A model generated the notes under the pieces. It had not been told where the DNA came from. It saw nothing but the letters and a program-made list of their open reading frames with translations, and did no database searches. Shown here piece after piece: positions 23,755 to 33,466 of a stretch of DNA of 64,000 nucleotides. Numbering within the stretch: position 1 is the first letter of the stretch; each line of letters opens with the position of its first letter. Source of the stretch: Hippopus hippopus (Eukaryota > Mollusca > Bivalvia > Cardiida > Cardiidae); NCBI GenBank assembly GCA_946811185.2, contig OX328108.1, forward strand, positions 5,107,501 to 5,171,500, given 5' to 3'. The position numbers and the translations under genes were made by a program.

Positions 23755-23843
23755 TTACAAAGATTTTCTCCTTTTCCCAAAATGTTTTCAAAATCCTTCT
23801 ACTCCAGGGTCGTTAAAAATCAAGATTGTTTGGTTAAAATGTA
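23755..23843 (+). mobile_element. MITE family A, half copy
   Basis: Only the right half (TTCTCCTTTTCCCAAAATG, then CAGGGTCGTTAAAAATC) remains, 90 bases before the retrotransposon. Confidence 0.55.
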
Positions 23844-23935
23844 ATGTGCGTTATCGACCGATTGCCAGTTAATGTGAAATAATGAAGATATATCAGAGCG
23901 ATAGTTGTAAACATATTAGTGAAGATATCTAAAGA

Positions 23936-24553
23936 TGTTATTTTGAAAGATGTTAGTACAGATATCTTCATATATAAATAGGATATACATGTACCCTGTT
24001 TTCATTATCACTTTCACTCTATATACAGAGTATTCTAGAAACACAAAGAACATTCATTGGTTTTTCCATTGTGGTTATTTTTAGAAACAGGTTGTTAGTA
24101 AACAAGTTGTTTACCAATCCATGATGTCATCTTTCTAGAAAAGACTAATCTAGAATTTTCCAAGCTGATATAAATAGGAGTGACTTACTTGGTGGATTTT
24201 GATTTTGAAGTTAGACTTGGGGCTTTGAGGATACAGAATTAGTGAAAAGTGTTGGATTCAACTTGGGATATAGATCTGTAAGTTGGAATTATTTAATTTT
24301 TAAACAGGTTGCTCATAACTATTTGCAAGTTAAAACTATTGTTAATTTAGGTTTTAGGAACCAGAAATTTCATACTTTTTGTAGTCTAAAACATAATTCT
24401 TAATTTTGAGGGACTTATTCTATTTCTTGTTCTAAGATTAAGAATTGTCAAAATTTCATTCAAACTTAACTCTTATTGTAATCTTTTGTCTTTATTCATT
24501 AATTGTGAAGGCTTGTTGCTGGTTTTCTTTCTCGTTACGCTTATCTCGTAACA
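23936..24553 (+). repeat. 5' LTR of the Gmr1-like element
   Basis: Homology to the 3' LTR is continuous from 23971 to the terminal TAACA at 24553. The start is uncertain: the first TGTTA is at 23936, and the 35 bases 23936-23970 have no counterpart in the 3' LTR apart from that TGTTA. A 10-base stretch containing AATAAA in the 3' LTR is missing here. Confidence 0.8.
24169..24176 (+). promoter_or_regulatory. TATA box in the 5' LTR
   Basis: TATAAATA, conserved in both LTRs, is the best candidate for the element's Pol II promoter; transcription would start roughly 25-30 bases downstream. Confidence 0.5.
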
Positions 24554-24558
24554 GAAAT

Positions 24559-24576
24559 TAGGGGCTCGTCCAGGAT
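24559..24576 (+). other. Primer-binding site, tRNA-Pro type
   Basis: TAGGGGCTCGTCCAGGAT, five bases after the 5' LTR end. It matches 16 of 18 bases of the proline-tRNA primer site used by murine leukemia virus (known from the literature), so the minus-strand primer was probably tRNA-Pro. Confidence 0.65.
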
Positions 24577-24729
24577 TGATCATCTAGTCATTTTGGATAT
24601 ACTTTGAAATTATTTTGAACTTATTACAGTATTAAAGTTCATTAGATAGTTAAAAAAAAAAAAAAAATAATAAGAAAATAAAAAAAATAAAATTTGATTT
24701 TTATTCTTTTGAACCAGCAAAAAGCAATC

Positions 24730-25995
24730 ATGTCTTTTGATCTTGAAAAATTTATTGCTGAGCCTTCTCAGGGGTTGTTAAATTTGGCAAAAAAGTCTGA
24801 TTCATTAGACCTTGCTTCTCATTATAAACTGACTGGCATTAAAGGTACTATGTAAAAGTATGAAATTAAGAATTCTATTGTTCAGTTTTTAGTTGATGAA
24901 GAAATACTTGACTCGTCTGCTCTGTCTCTCATTCTTGTGTCTCAGACAGACATTAAAACTAATATTGAGTCAGAAAAATTAAAACTACAGATGGAAAAAG
25001 AAGAGATATTAAAATAATTAGAACAAGAGGAAAGGATGAAAGAAAAAGAATTAGAGCAAGAAGAAAGAATGAAAGAAAAAGAATTAGAGTACCGGTTTGC
25101 TGAATTAGAAGAAAGAAAAAAGGATAGACAATTTCAGACAAGAATGAAAGAATTAGAAATAGAAAATAAAGAAAAACTATCTTTACATGTGGTTAATGAG
25201 TTTGACATAACAAAACACCTCAGCAGACTTGTCCCGCCATTTCAAGAACAGGAAGTTGGTAAATACTTTTCACATTTTGAAAGATTTGCTGAAAATTTGA
25301 AAAGGCCAAAAGAACACTGGACCTTACTCTTGCAAAGCGTTGTAACTGGAAAGGCTCGAGATATTTTTTCTCAACTAAGCAATCAACAACTCTCTAATTA
25401 TGATAATGTTAAAGAACTGATTCTAAAGGCTTATGAATTGGTACCTGAAGCATATAGACAAAAAATTAGGAACTGCAGAAAGGTAAACGGTCAGACCCAT
25501 GTTGAATTTGCTAGAACTAAAGAACAATTATTTGATAGGTGGTGCCATTCAAAGAAAATAGATTCAGATCATGGAAAACTTAGACAATTATTGTTACTTG
25601 AAGAATTTAAAAGGTGCATTAATTCAGATATAAAAACTGTCTTAGATGGGAAAGAAGTTGAAATTTTAGAAGAAGCTGCTTGCCTAGCAGACAACTTTGC
25701 CTTGACGCATAAGGTCTCTTTCATAAATAAGTCAAACCCTCGAAAACCTTTTTATTCATCTACTGGTCCTAAACCAAATTTTAATCAAAATAATGACAAT
25801 TCCAATCAGAATAGTCCCAAACCCAAGTCTCCTTATGAAGCCAAAGGTCAAAATTCCTTATCTCGACCCACTTGTAATTACTGCAAAGAATCGGGCCACA
25901 TTATTTCTGAATGTCCTGTTTTAAAAAGAAAACGGGAAAAACAAGAAAGCTTTAAGCCTACAGGCTTTACTTCATTAAAGTCCACACCTCAGTGA
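24730..25995 (+). pseudogene. gag of the Gmr1-like element (two internal stops)
   Basis: The frame starts MSFDLEKFIAEPSQGLLNLA at 24730 and ends at TGA 25993-25995, with in-frame TAA stops at 24853 and 25015. After the second stop comes a Glu/Lys-rich coiled coil with tandem RMKEKELE repeats, then a capsid-like helical region (residues about 150-320). Near the C-terminus there is one CCHC zinc knuckle, CNYCKESGHIISEC. Gag would package the RNA and form the particle. The two early stops mean no full-length Gag is made, although a shorter product from the internal ATG at 25036 remains open for 319 codons. Confidence 0.8.
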
Positions 25996-26813
25996 TGTAT
26001 TAAGGACCAAACCATTGTCCAGGCCAAAGTACCTGAGACTGATACCGTTATGGAGATTTATGAACCATTCTTGTCAGATGGTTTTGTGTCACTAAAAAGT
26101 GATCTTGCCCAGTCTACCCCTATTAAAATTTTACGTGATACTGGAGCTTCTCAATCTCTTATTTTAGCAGATGTCCTGCCTTTTTCTGAGAAGACTTCTT
26201 CTGGGACAAGTGTTGCAATTCAGGGTGTAGAATGTGGATTTGTTCATGTTCCGCTTCATAACATTTATTTGTTTTCAGACTTAATTAATGGTCCAGTGAC
26301 TGTTGGTGTCCAAAAAAAAAAAAAAAAAAATACCTTTAAAGGTGTTCATTTGTTTTTAGGCAATGATTTAGCCGGAGATAAGGTAATTGTTAATCCACTG
26401 GTAACTGACACATCTTGCATGGATCAACCACCCGATCCGATTGCGGAAGAAATTCCTGACCTTTACCCGTCATGTGCAGTTACTAGAGCTATGGCAAAGA
26501 AAGCCATTTTGACTGAAAATCAGTCTGATATTGACTTATCTGATTCTTTGTTGGGTCATTTATTTAAAAATGAAATTAATAGGTCTATTTCACAAAACCC
26601 GTCTGAAAGTCAGACGAATTCTAAACATAATTCATCAGAATTTGATTATATAGCTTCACCATTAGTTAATGAAGGCCATGATACAAGGTCAAGGTCAAAA
26701 CTAAGTGAAGACCAACACAATGATCCAGAACTTGCACCTTTATTTCAAAAAGCTGTCAGTGAAACTGATCTTTCACAGGAACCTGTCTGTTTTTATTTAA
26801 AAATGGAATATTA
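25996..26813 (+). pseudogene. Protease region of the Gmr1-like pol
   Basis: In the same frame as gag and separated from it only by the TGA at 25993. The aspartic protease active site is seen in ILRDTGASQSLIL (D-T-G-A), with GVHLFLGNDLAGDKV as the likely flap/second-loop end. A run of 18 A at about 26313-26330 encodes a Lys stretch and is a likely slippage site. The frame ends at 26812; the continuing pol sequence is in another frame, the switch lying in the run TTTAAAAATGG at about 26797-26805. Confidence 0.78.
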
Positions 26814-27960
26814 ATGAGAAAGTGGCGCCCTCCTGAAGTCTCTGTTGATGATGAGTGGGCTGTCAATCATCAAGTCGTCGTTCCTAAATCTTATAGATCA
26901 GAAGTATTAAGCTTAGCTCATGAAACACCTATGTCAGGTCATTTAGGTATCAATAAAACCTATCACAAAATTCTTAATCATTTTTATTGGCCTGGTCTAA
27001 AAGCTGATGTATCAGATTATTGTAGGTCTTGTAATACTTGTCAAATGGTAGGCAAACCCAACCAGGTCATACCTAAGGCTAAACTACAGCCGATCCCTGC
27101 ATTTGATGAACCTTTTAGCAGGATTATAATTGATTGTGTTGGTCCATTGCCAAAAACTAAGGCTAGTAATGAGTACCTTTTAACTATATATGTGTGCTTC
27201 CACCCGTTTTCCTGAAGCAATACCTTTAAGAAGTATAAAATCTAAAACAATTGTCAAAGCTTTACTGAATTTTTTCACTTTTGTAGGACTTCCTAAATCT
27301 GTTCAATCTGATCAAGGGTCAAATTTTATGTCTGGCATTTTCCAACAAGTGATGCACTAGTTAGGAATTAAACAATATAGGTCATCTGCATATCATCCTG
27401 AAAGCCAAGGTGCCCTTGAACGGTTATACCAGATCTTAAAAAATATGATAAGGTCATATTGCTTTGGCACACAAAAGGATTGGGATGAAGGTATACATCT
27501 TTTACTCGTTGCAGTAAGGAAGTCTGTACAGGAATCTCTTGGTTTTAGTCCCTTTGAGCTTGTTTTTGGCCACACAGTTCGTGGACCTTTAAAACTTTTA
27601 AAAGAAACATTTCTTTCACAAGAAGACTCTCCTTTAAATTTACTTCAGTATGTATCTGACTTTAGAAACAGATTATTCAAAGCTTGTGGGGTTGCAAAAT
27701 CAAATTTAAAGAAAATTCAATGTAAAATGAAAGAAAGATATGACAAGAATACTAAAGAAAGAAATTTTAAACCTGGAGATAAAGTTTTAGCTGTTCTACC
27801 AATTCCTGGTAGGCCTCTACTTGTAAGCAAGATATTTTGGTCCTTATTCCGTAGAGGAAAAGGTCAGTGACTTAAATTATGTGATAACAACTCCTGACAG
27901 GCGAAAGCAAAAGCAATTATGTCATATTAATATGTTAAAAGAATATGTTGATAGGGATAA
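26814..27960 (+). pseudogene. Integrase region of the Gmr1-like pol (frameshifted)
   Basis: The first open part (26814-27215) has the HHCC zinc finger (HETPMSGHLG, then CRSCNTC) and the first catalytic Asp in IIIDCVGPL. One extra base near 27188 breaks the frame. The next frame holds the second Asp in SVQSDQGSNF, a TAG at 27358 and the Glu in ALERLYQILKN. The open part 27445-27870 carries the C-terminal region. A further shift near 27825 precedes the GPY-type module, whose end (LCHINMLKEYV) is fused in frame to the reverse transcriptase. All three catalytic acids survive, although the frame does not. Confidence 0.82.
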
Positions 27961-29227
27961 TTCAAATATTTCACCAATAAATGTAGTTTCCTCAGTCCCT
28001 CAAAATCAAAATCACATTAACCATGAAGACATAGATTGTGAAGAAATGAACTTTGATAAGTCTTACCCTATTTGTTCAAAACTTCAGAATTCTCACATTT
28101 TAAGAAATTTAGCTAAAAAACTTTCACATTTAGATAGTAATCAAAAAGATGAATTAAAAAAGTTAATTTCTGAATATGAACACCTGTTCCCTGATATTCC
28201 AACACGGACAGATACAATATACCATGATGTGGACATTGAAAATTCAAAACCAGTGAAACAACATCCATATCGATTGAATCCCAAGAAACTGGAGCATCTT
28301 AGAGAGAAAATCAAGTATCTATTTGACAATGACTTTATTGAACCGAGTCAAAGTGAATGGAGTTCTCCCTGCATTCTTGTACTAAAGCCAGATGGAACTT
28401 TTCGTATGTGTACTCACTATAGAAAAGTTAATACTGTGACCAAGACTGATTCGTTTCCAGTACCAAGAGTAGATGACTGCATTGACAATATTGGTTATGC
28501 AAAATATGTAACCAAATTTGATCTTCTAAAAGGATTTTGGCAAATTCCTCTCACTGAAAGAGCTAATGAGATCTCTGCATTTGTAACTCCTGATGGACTT
28601 TATCAATACAAAGTTATGCCTTTTGGGATGAAAAACTCGCCGGCAACATTTCAACGTCTTATCAACATGATAATATCTGGATTGGACGACTGTAGGGCCT
28701 ACATTAATGACGTAATCATTCACAGCGATGATTGGGATGAACATCTAAAGACTATCAGAGAATTTTTTGACAGACTAAGTAAAGCCAAGTTAACAATTAA
28801 TCTTGTAAAAAGTGAATTTTGTCATGCTAGTTTAACATTTTTGGGTCACGTTGTTGGACAAGGACAGGTAAAACCCGTAGAAGCTAAAATAAAAGCTATT
28901 TCTGATTTTCCTGTACCTACAAGCAAACGACAACTTATGAGATTTCTTGGTATGGCTGGTTACTACAGAAAATTCTATGGTAATTTTTCTGTCATTGCTG
29001 AGCCACTGACAAGTCTTCTCAGCAATCACAAAAAATTTATATGGAATGATGATTGTCAAAAAGCTTTCGATAAAGTAAAAGCCATACTAAAAAGTGAACC
29101 AGTTCTTTTAGCTCCTAATTTTGAAAAAGAATTTAAGCTAGTAGATGCTTGTGATATGGCTGCAGGTGGTGTTTTACTTCAAGGAGATTGTAATGGTGTA
29201 GATCATACAGTTGGTTATTTTGTCTAG
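27881..29227 (+). pseudogene. Reverse transcriptase with truncated RNase H, Gmr1-like pol
   Basis: Open for 448 codons. It begins with the integrase GPY tail, then a linker (LFPDIPTRTDTIYHDVDI), then RT fingers and palm: EWSSPCILVLKPDG, TKFDLLKGFWQIPL and YKVMPFGMKNSPATFQRLIN. The thumb/connection follows (LGHVVGQGQ, RFLGMAGYYRKF). The catalytic YxDD box reads Y-I-N-D, so the first of the paired aspartates is lost, and FRMCTHYRK has His where Asp is usual. RNase H starts (FKLVDACDMAAGGVLLQ) but stops at VGYFV, and the remaining about 100 residues are deleted. The sequence is clearly Ty3/Gypsy type, not Copia. Confidence 0.87.
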
Positions 29228-29354
29228 AGATTAACTTGTAAATAGTTAACATTTGTCTTTATGTATAGTGTATTTTTATGTACATTTATGTGTAATGATA
29301 TTTTCTATCTTCAGACAAAAAAAACTTTTACTTCCTAAAACTTTCGTTTCCTAT

Positions 29355-29365
29355 AGGAGAGGAAG
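29355..29365 (+). other. Polypurine tract
   Basis: AGGAGAGGAAG directly before the TG of the 3' LTR: the plus-strand priming site. Confidence 0.65.
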
Positions 29366-29964
29366 TGTTATATAAATGGGATATACATGTAACCTGTTTT
29401 CATTATCACTTTCACTCTATATACAGAGTATTCTAGAAACATAAAGAACATTCACTGGTTTTTCCATTGTGGTTATTTTTAGAAACAGGTTGTTAGTAAA
29501 CAAGTTGTTTACCAATCCATGTTGTCATCTTTCTAGAAAAGACTAATCTAGAATTTTCCAAGCTGATATAAATAGGAGTGACTTACTTGGTGGATTTTAA
29601 CTTTTAAGTTAGACTTGTGGCTTTGAGGATACAGAATTAGTGAAAAGTGTTGGATTTAACTTGGGATACAGATCTGTAAGTTGGAATTATTTAATTTTTA
29701 AACAGGTTGCTCATAACTATTTGCAAGTTAAAATTAATGTTAATTTAGGTTTTAGGAACCAGAAATTTCATACTTTTTGTAGTCTAAAACATAATTCTTA
29801 ATTTTGAGGGACTTATTCTATTTCTTGTTCTAAGATTAAGAATTGTCAAAATTTCATTCAAACTTAACTCTTATTGTATTCTTTTGTCTTTTTTCATTAA
29901 TAAAAATTTTTAATTGTGAAGACTTGTTGCTGGTTTTCTTTCTCCTTACGCTTGTCTCGTAACA
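29366..29964 (+). repeat. 3' LTR of the Gmr1-like element
   Basis: Starts TGTTATATAAAT and ends TCTCGTAACA. It contains the same TATA box and an AATAAA at 29899-29904 that the 5' LTR lacks. It is followed by ATCTAAAGA, which also precedes the 5' LTR candidate start. Confidence 0.88.
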
Positions 29965-30048
29965 ATCTAAAGAAGATATTTGTAAGGAGAGGGAAGGCAT
30001 ATACTAGCACCAACATTTAACACCAACAAACTTGCATGTTTCCCTTAC

Positions 30049-30621
30049 CTTGAACGCATGCTTGGTTTGAAATATCTAAGACTAGAGATCCATGACATTG
30101 ACACCTGTAAAGCCTGCACTCTAAGTCAAACCTTGATCCACATGCATCTCCCAACTCGCAACTCGAATTGTATAAATTTAAAAACGTGTCATTGACAACC
30201 ACAGTTTCCGTTGTTGTTGTTGAAGTCATTTGTGTCGTATATGTGCTTTTACTGCCTTTAGCATCTGTGGATGACTCCGCTGGCTTTGTCGTTTGGGAAG
30301 GCGTTATCGTATCTGATGACGTAAAGGGGGTTGTGGGCTTTGTTGGCGCTGTTGTTGTATCCACTTTTGTAGGCGCACTTGATTCTGTAGGTGTATTCCG
30401 TTCTGTCGATGATGTAGGCTCAGTCGACTTACTCGATAACGTTTGTGGCTGTGACACTGTCGATGTGCTCGGGTCTTTAGGCGTGTCAGTACTCGATTCC
30501 GTACTCGATACAGACCAGTTAGGTTCTGTCTGGGTACTAGCTTCTGTTGGTGCCGTAGGCTCTGTGGTGTGACTCGGTTCGGTTGTTGATCGTGTTGGTG
30601 GTGGGTCCGGGATAAATGGAC
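30049..30621 (-). CDS. Secreted PAN-Sushi-mucin protein, exon 4 (Thr/Ser/Pro stalk + Cys knot)
   Basis: Acceptor AAATTTTCAG, donor GTAAGG, 573 bases, phase 1 in and out. The first about 150 residues start GPFIPDPPPTRSTTEP and are almost entirely Thr, Ser, Pro, Glu and Ala with imperfect short repeats (TEP, TTE, APT). This is the composition of an O-glycosylated mucin stalk. The last about 40 residues hold six Cys (SSCELGDACGS, ECRLYRCQCHG, NQACVQ), an EB/EGF-like knot. The overlapping plus-strand open frame at 30168-30572 is a shadow of this exon. The donor lies only about 85 bases from the 3' LTR of the retrotransposon in the next intron. Confidence 0.75.
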
Positions 30622-30794
30622 CTGAAAATTTGGAAGAAGCCTTAACGTATCGTAATGAAGAATAATCTTACAAACCTAATGGCATGTGATAAAATGAAAC
30701 AAATTGTTAAACTATAGCAATAAACTCTGAACATACCTTTGACGAACGAGAAAAATGAGCAGCGATATGGCAAAAGAGGGTTTAATCCATGTCC

Positions 30795-31022
30795 GTGATG
30801 CATTATACCGAGCTATTGATCACGTAATTATGGATGCATAAAATCCATTTGTCTAACAACCGACGAAATCATTAAGTAGACTGGTCCATTGACATGCAGG
30901 AAATTGACCAATAGCAAAAGGTTTCGAACTATGTCAGCCTGCGCGGACTGCGCAGGATGACCTGGGTCGATTTTTTTTTTTGTAAATGCATTAAACCCTT
31001 TTCACAGAGCATGGCTCAAATA
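30795..31022. mobile_element. Palindromic repeat family D in intron 3 of the PAN-Sushi gene
   Basis: GATGCATTATACCGAGC start, GTCAGCCTGCGCGGACTGCG core, CACAGAGCATGGC end. Confidence 0.6.
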
Positions 31023-31139
31023 TGCTTGGTTTTGCTAACCTCTCTTACTCTCTGCCTCTTCTCTTCTTCGCTTCTCTCTCTCTCCCATTCATAAACACAC
31101 CTACACACCACACACCCACACCCCACACACCACATACAC

Positions 31140-31310
31140 CTGTACAATTTATTGGTTCCCCGCTCCAAGCACCAGTATCCATACACCGTCTGTGTCCAAT
31201 TGGGATGTTCAAATTCTGGGCGTTGCTATATACATATGTCACCTTGTGTCCGATAAGCCGACCGTTTCCCATCAAAGTACAATCGACTGGTTGAGCCAAT
31301 TTCGTACATT
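31140..31310 (-). CDS. Secreted PAN-Sushi-mucin protein, exon 3 (Sushi/CCP-like domain)
   Basis: Acceptor TTTAAAACAG, donor GTGTAT, 171 bases, phase 1 on both sides, so one module equals one exon. Four Cys and the terminal GAWSGEPINC give the Sushi/CCP pattern C...P..C...G....Y......C...G.W.G..P.C. A shorter than usual second loop makes it a diverged Sushi. Sushi domains bind proteins or glycans in complement factors and in many invertebrate secreted lectin-like proteins. A CA-rich run sits just downstream of the donor. Confidence 0.72.
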
Positions 31311-32141
31311 CTGTTTTAAAGAGAGAAATCAAAATGAAATACTATATATGAGGAAAATAGAAATTCATAATGTATACTGTTATTGTGATGATGATTGTAA
31401 CGATAGTTTAGGTAATTAAGTTTTTGACACTCCCACACCTTTTACGACGGCTGAAAATTGATCCGATGAAACTCAGACAGATTTCTCGAAGGTGATGACG
31501 TTTCAGGTCTCACATTCTTATGTCAACCGTCAAACTGAGATCCCGCGAGGACGAAACACTCCTCTGTTTCAAGTAAAATAAATAAATGCACAGACGCATT
31601 CGTGTTATTTGATATGTAAAATATTATATGCGGGTTGAAAAACTGTGCAAGCCAATTTCACAAACAACGCACTTCAGACTAAAATATCACGAATTTAGCT
31701 TTAAGATTTAAAATTGTCCTCGTTTCACAGCTTTGACATGACCAAGTTTATAAAAATCTATAAGTAAGAAAGACACAAAGACAAAAAAAAAAACTCTCGA
31801 AAACGCCGCTGACCTTTGTCATTACACCCCAGACCACACCTAAAAACGCATGCAAAACGCTTAGATACATAATTTAATGAAAAATATCTTGAAATAATGC
31901 TATCATTATCAGACAAGAAATATTTTTAAAAACGATAGACGGCGTTGATTTGTCTACACATACGGGCCAACAGAATAAACATGTCTTTATTTTTGATCAA
32001 TCACAAATTTCTATTTATCCATTTGTTATCAGTACCAATAAAGTGGGTCAAAAGTCAGCACATTCAGCTATGCCGAAAAAAAGAACCTTTAGATGAATGA
32101 ATTCTTATTGAAATAATCCACTGTTACCGGTATAACCCTTT
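31311..32141. other. Intron 2 of the PAN-Sushi gene, no feature seen
   Basis: AT-rich, unremarkable. Confidence 0.5.
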
Positions 32142-32606
32142 CGCCAGCAAATTTCTGGTAGTATTTTCAGTACTTTCATGATCTTATAAGCCTGACCAAA
32201 CATATCGGACGGTATACATCAAAGAAAAGACAAGTTCTGTGCAGTCTGATCTTGATCTATGCCGCTCGTACAAGTCGATGTATTTTTGCCTTTGGGATTG
32301 AAAATGTTGTGAGAGTTAAAGCATTTATGATTTAAATAACCAAAATTTCGATTTGCGCTCCATTCTTTTAATTAAAGGGTCATTAAACTCGAATTTTCCG
32401 CAAGTTTTTACGAAAATCTTTACTCTTACGCTGCTAAGCGCGACTCAGTGACCTTTTTGCAGACAGTGTAGATCAAGATCAGACTGCACATTGTCCGATA
32501 ATAAAATATTGTTTTCCAAAAGATGATTTTAAAAAAAAGCAACTTTCGGGTTTTTTATCTATCTACTTGAAAGTTTCATCTAACTTATTTAACACGTTAA
32601 GGGTTG
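32142..32606. mobile_element. Two MITE family B copies, opposite orientations
   Basis: About 32142-32320 (AACCCTTTCGCCAGC start) and about 32420-32606 (reverse, ends ACGCTGCTAAGCGCGACTCA and GTTAAGGGTT). Confidence 0.6.
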
Positions 32607-33048
32607 AAAAAGACGGAAAGTCCTTTTTCTCTAGCAAAAATGGCTCTTAAACTACACCATGCACAGAAAAACATGGAGAAAACACAACGAATTACCGAAA
32701 TTTTTCGATCTTTAATTTTAAAATTTAATGTTCTATACCATTTGTAACGGAATAGCATTCCGATAATGCATTTTAACACTTAACCAAACGACAAAAAAGT
32801 AAACTTATCCGAATTAAAAGCATTTGCAGACGACAAGTTAAATGTGACTCAAATGATTATTTCTGCATTTGATGGGGTAGAAAAGTTTGTGTCCCGTTGG
32901 AGGCAATTCACTTTCCAGCACATTTTTTCAGCCCCACCCATCTTAGGATATATATACAGTCACGTCCCAGTGAGTTTTACTTTGAAAATATCAACTTTCT
33001 ATCTTTCCGCTTCCCCACTCCAAGACAAAATATAGTTTAATGTCCCTT

Positions 33049-33259
33049 TTACCCTTAGGATGCTAAGCGCGACTCACTGACCCTTTAAGGACATAGTAGA
33101 ACAAGATCAGACAGCACAGAACGTGCAGTCTGATCTTGGATCTACATTGTCCGATATGGAGATATTTTTCCCCAAAAGATAATTTTGAAATCACATTATT
33201 CGGGGTGTTACCATCTGCTGTAAAGTTTTATTTAACTTATTTAGCAGGATAAGGATTAA
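33049..33259 (-). mobile_element. MITE family B, complete reverse copy
   Basis: TTACCCTTAGGATGC to GGATAAGGATTAA, in intron 2 of the PAN-Sushi gene. Confidence 0.72.
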
Positions 33260-33387
33260 TGAAAATATGCTACTATTTCTAGTTAGTGATATCATTTCAT
33301 ACATTTGTGCACATTTCCTGCGTTTTTTCAGTATTTAGGGCTCCCCACTTCACTATGAATTCATAAAGAAAAAACTAATACATGTAC

Positions 33388-33466
33388 CTTCAATTACACA
33401 GGTACAGTCTGACTTGGCTTTCACGTTGAATGCCTGACTGCAAGTCTGTCTGTCACACATAGTTTT
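33388..33466 (-). CDS. Secreted PAN-Sushi-mucin protein, exon 2 (small Cys-rich segment)
   Basis: Acceptor TTCTTTCTCAG, 26 codons plus one base, donor GTACAT. It reads KTMCDRQTC, then SDCTCVIE. Four Cys in 26 residues suggest half of an EGF/EB-like knot. A similar Cys-rich segment recurs at the end of exon 4. Entry phase 0 matches exon 1 and exit phase 1 matches exon 3. Confidence 0.68.

Larger units (their letters stand above)
23936..29964 (+). mobile_element. Decayed Gmr1-like Ty3/Gypsy LTR retrotransposon (integrase before RT)
   Basis: A complete but broken LTR element inside intron 4 of the minus-strand secreted-protein gene, in antisense orientation. From 5' to 3' it has LTR, a tRNA-Pro-type primer site, gag with coiled coil and one CCHC knuckle, aspartic protease, integrase (zinc finger, D-D-E core, GPY module), Ty3/Gypsy-type RT, a stump of RNase H, polypurine tract and LTR. 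The integrase-RT order is opposite to ordinary Ty3/Gypsy elements and matches the Gmr1-like lineage. The LTRs differ by roughly 20 substitutions in about 580 bases plus indels. In-frame stops, frameshifts and lost catalytic residues show it cannot move by itself. No env-like frame was seen. Confidence 0.88.

Noticed and set aside
25036..25995. Gag starting at the internal ATG at 25036
   Set aside because: The homologous reading frame extends upstream to 24730 across two stops. The internal ATG is only the longest open piece, so the region is annotated as a broken gag from 24730.
30168..30572. 134-codon Val/Ser-rich plus-strand frame
   Set aside because: Complement of the Thr/Ser/Pro stalk exon, whose minus-strand frame has matching splice sites and phases.
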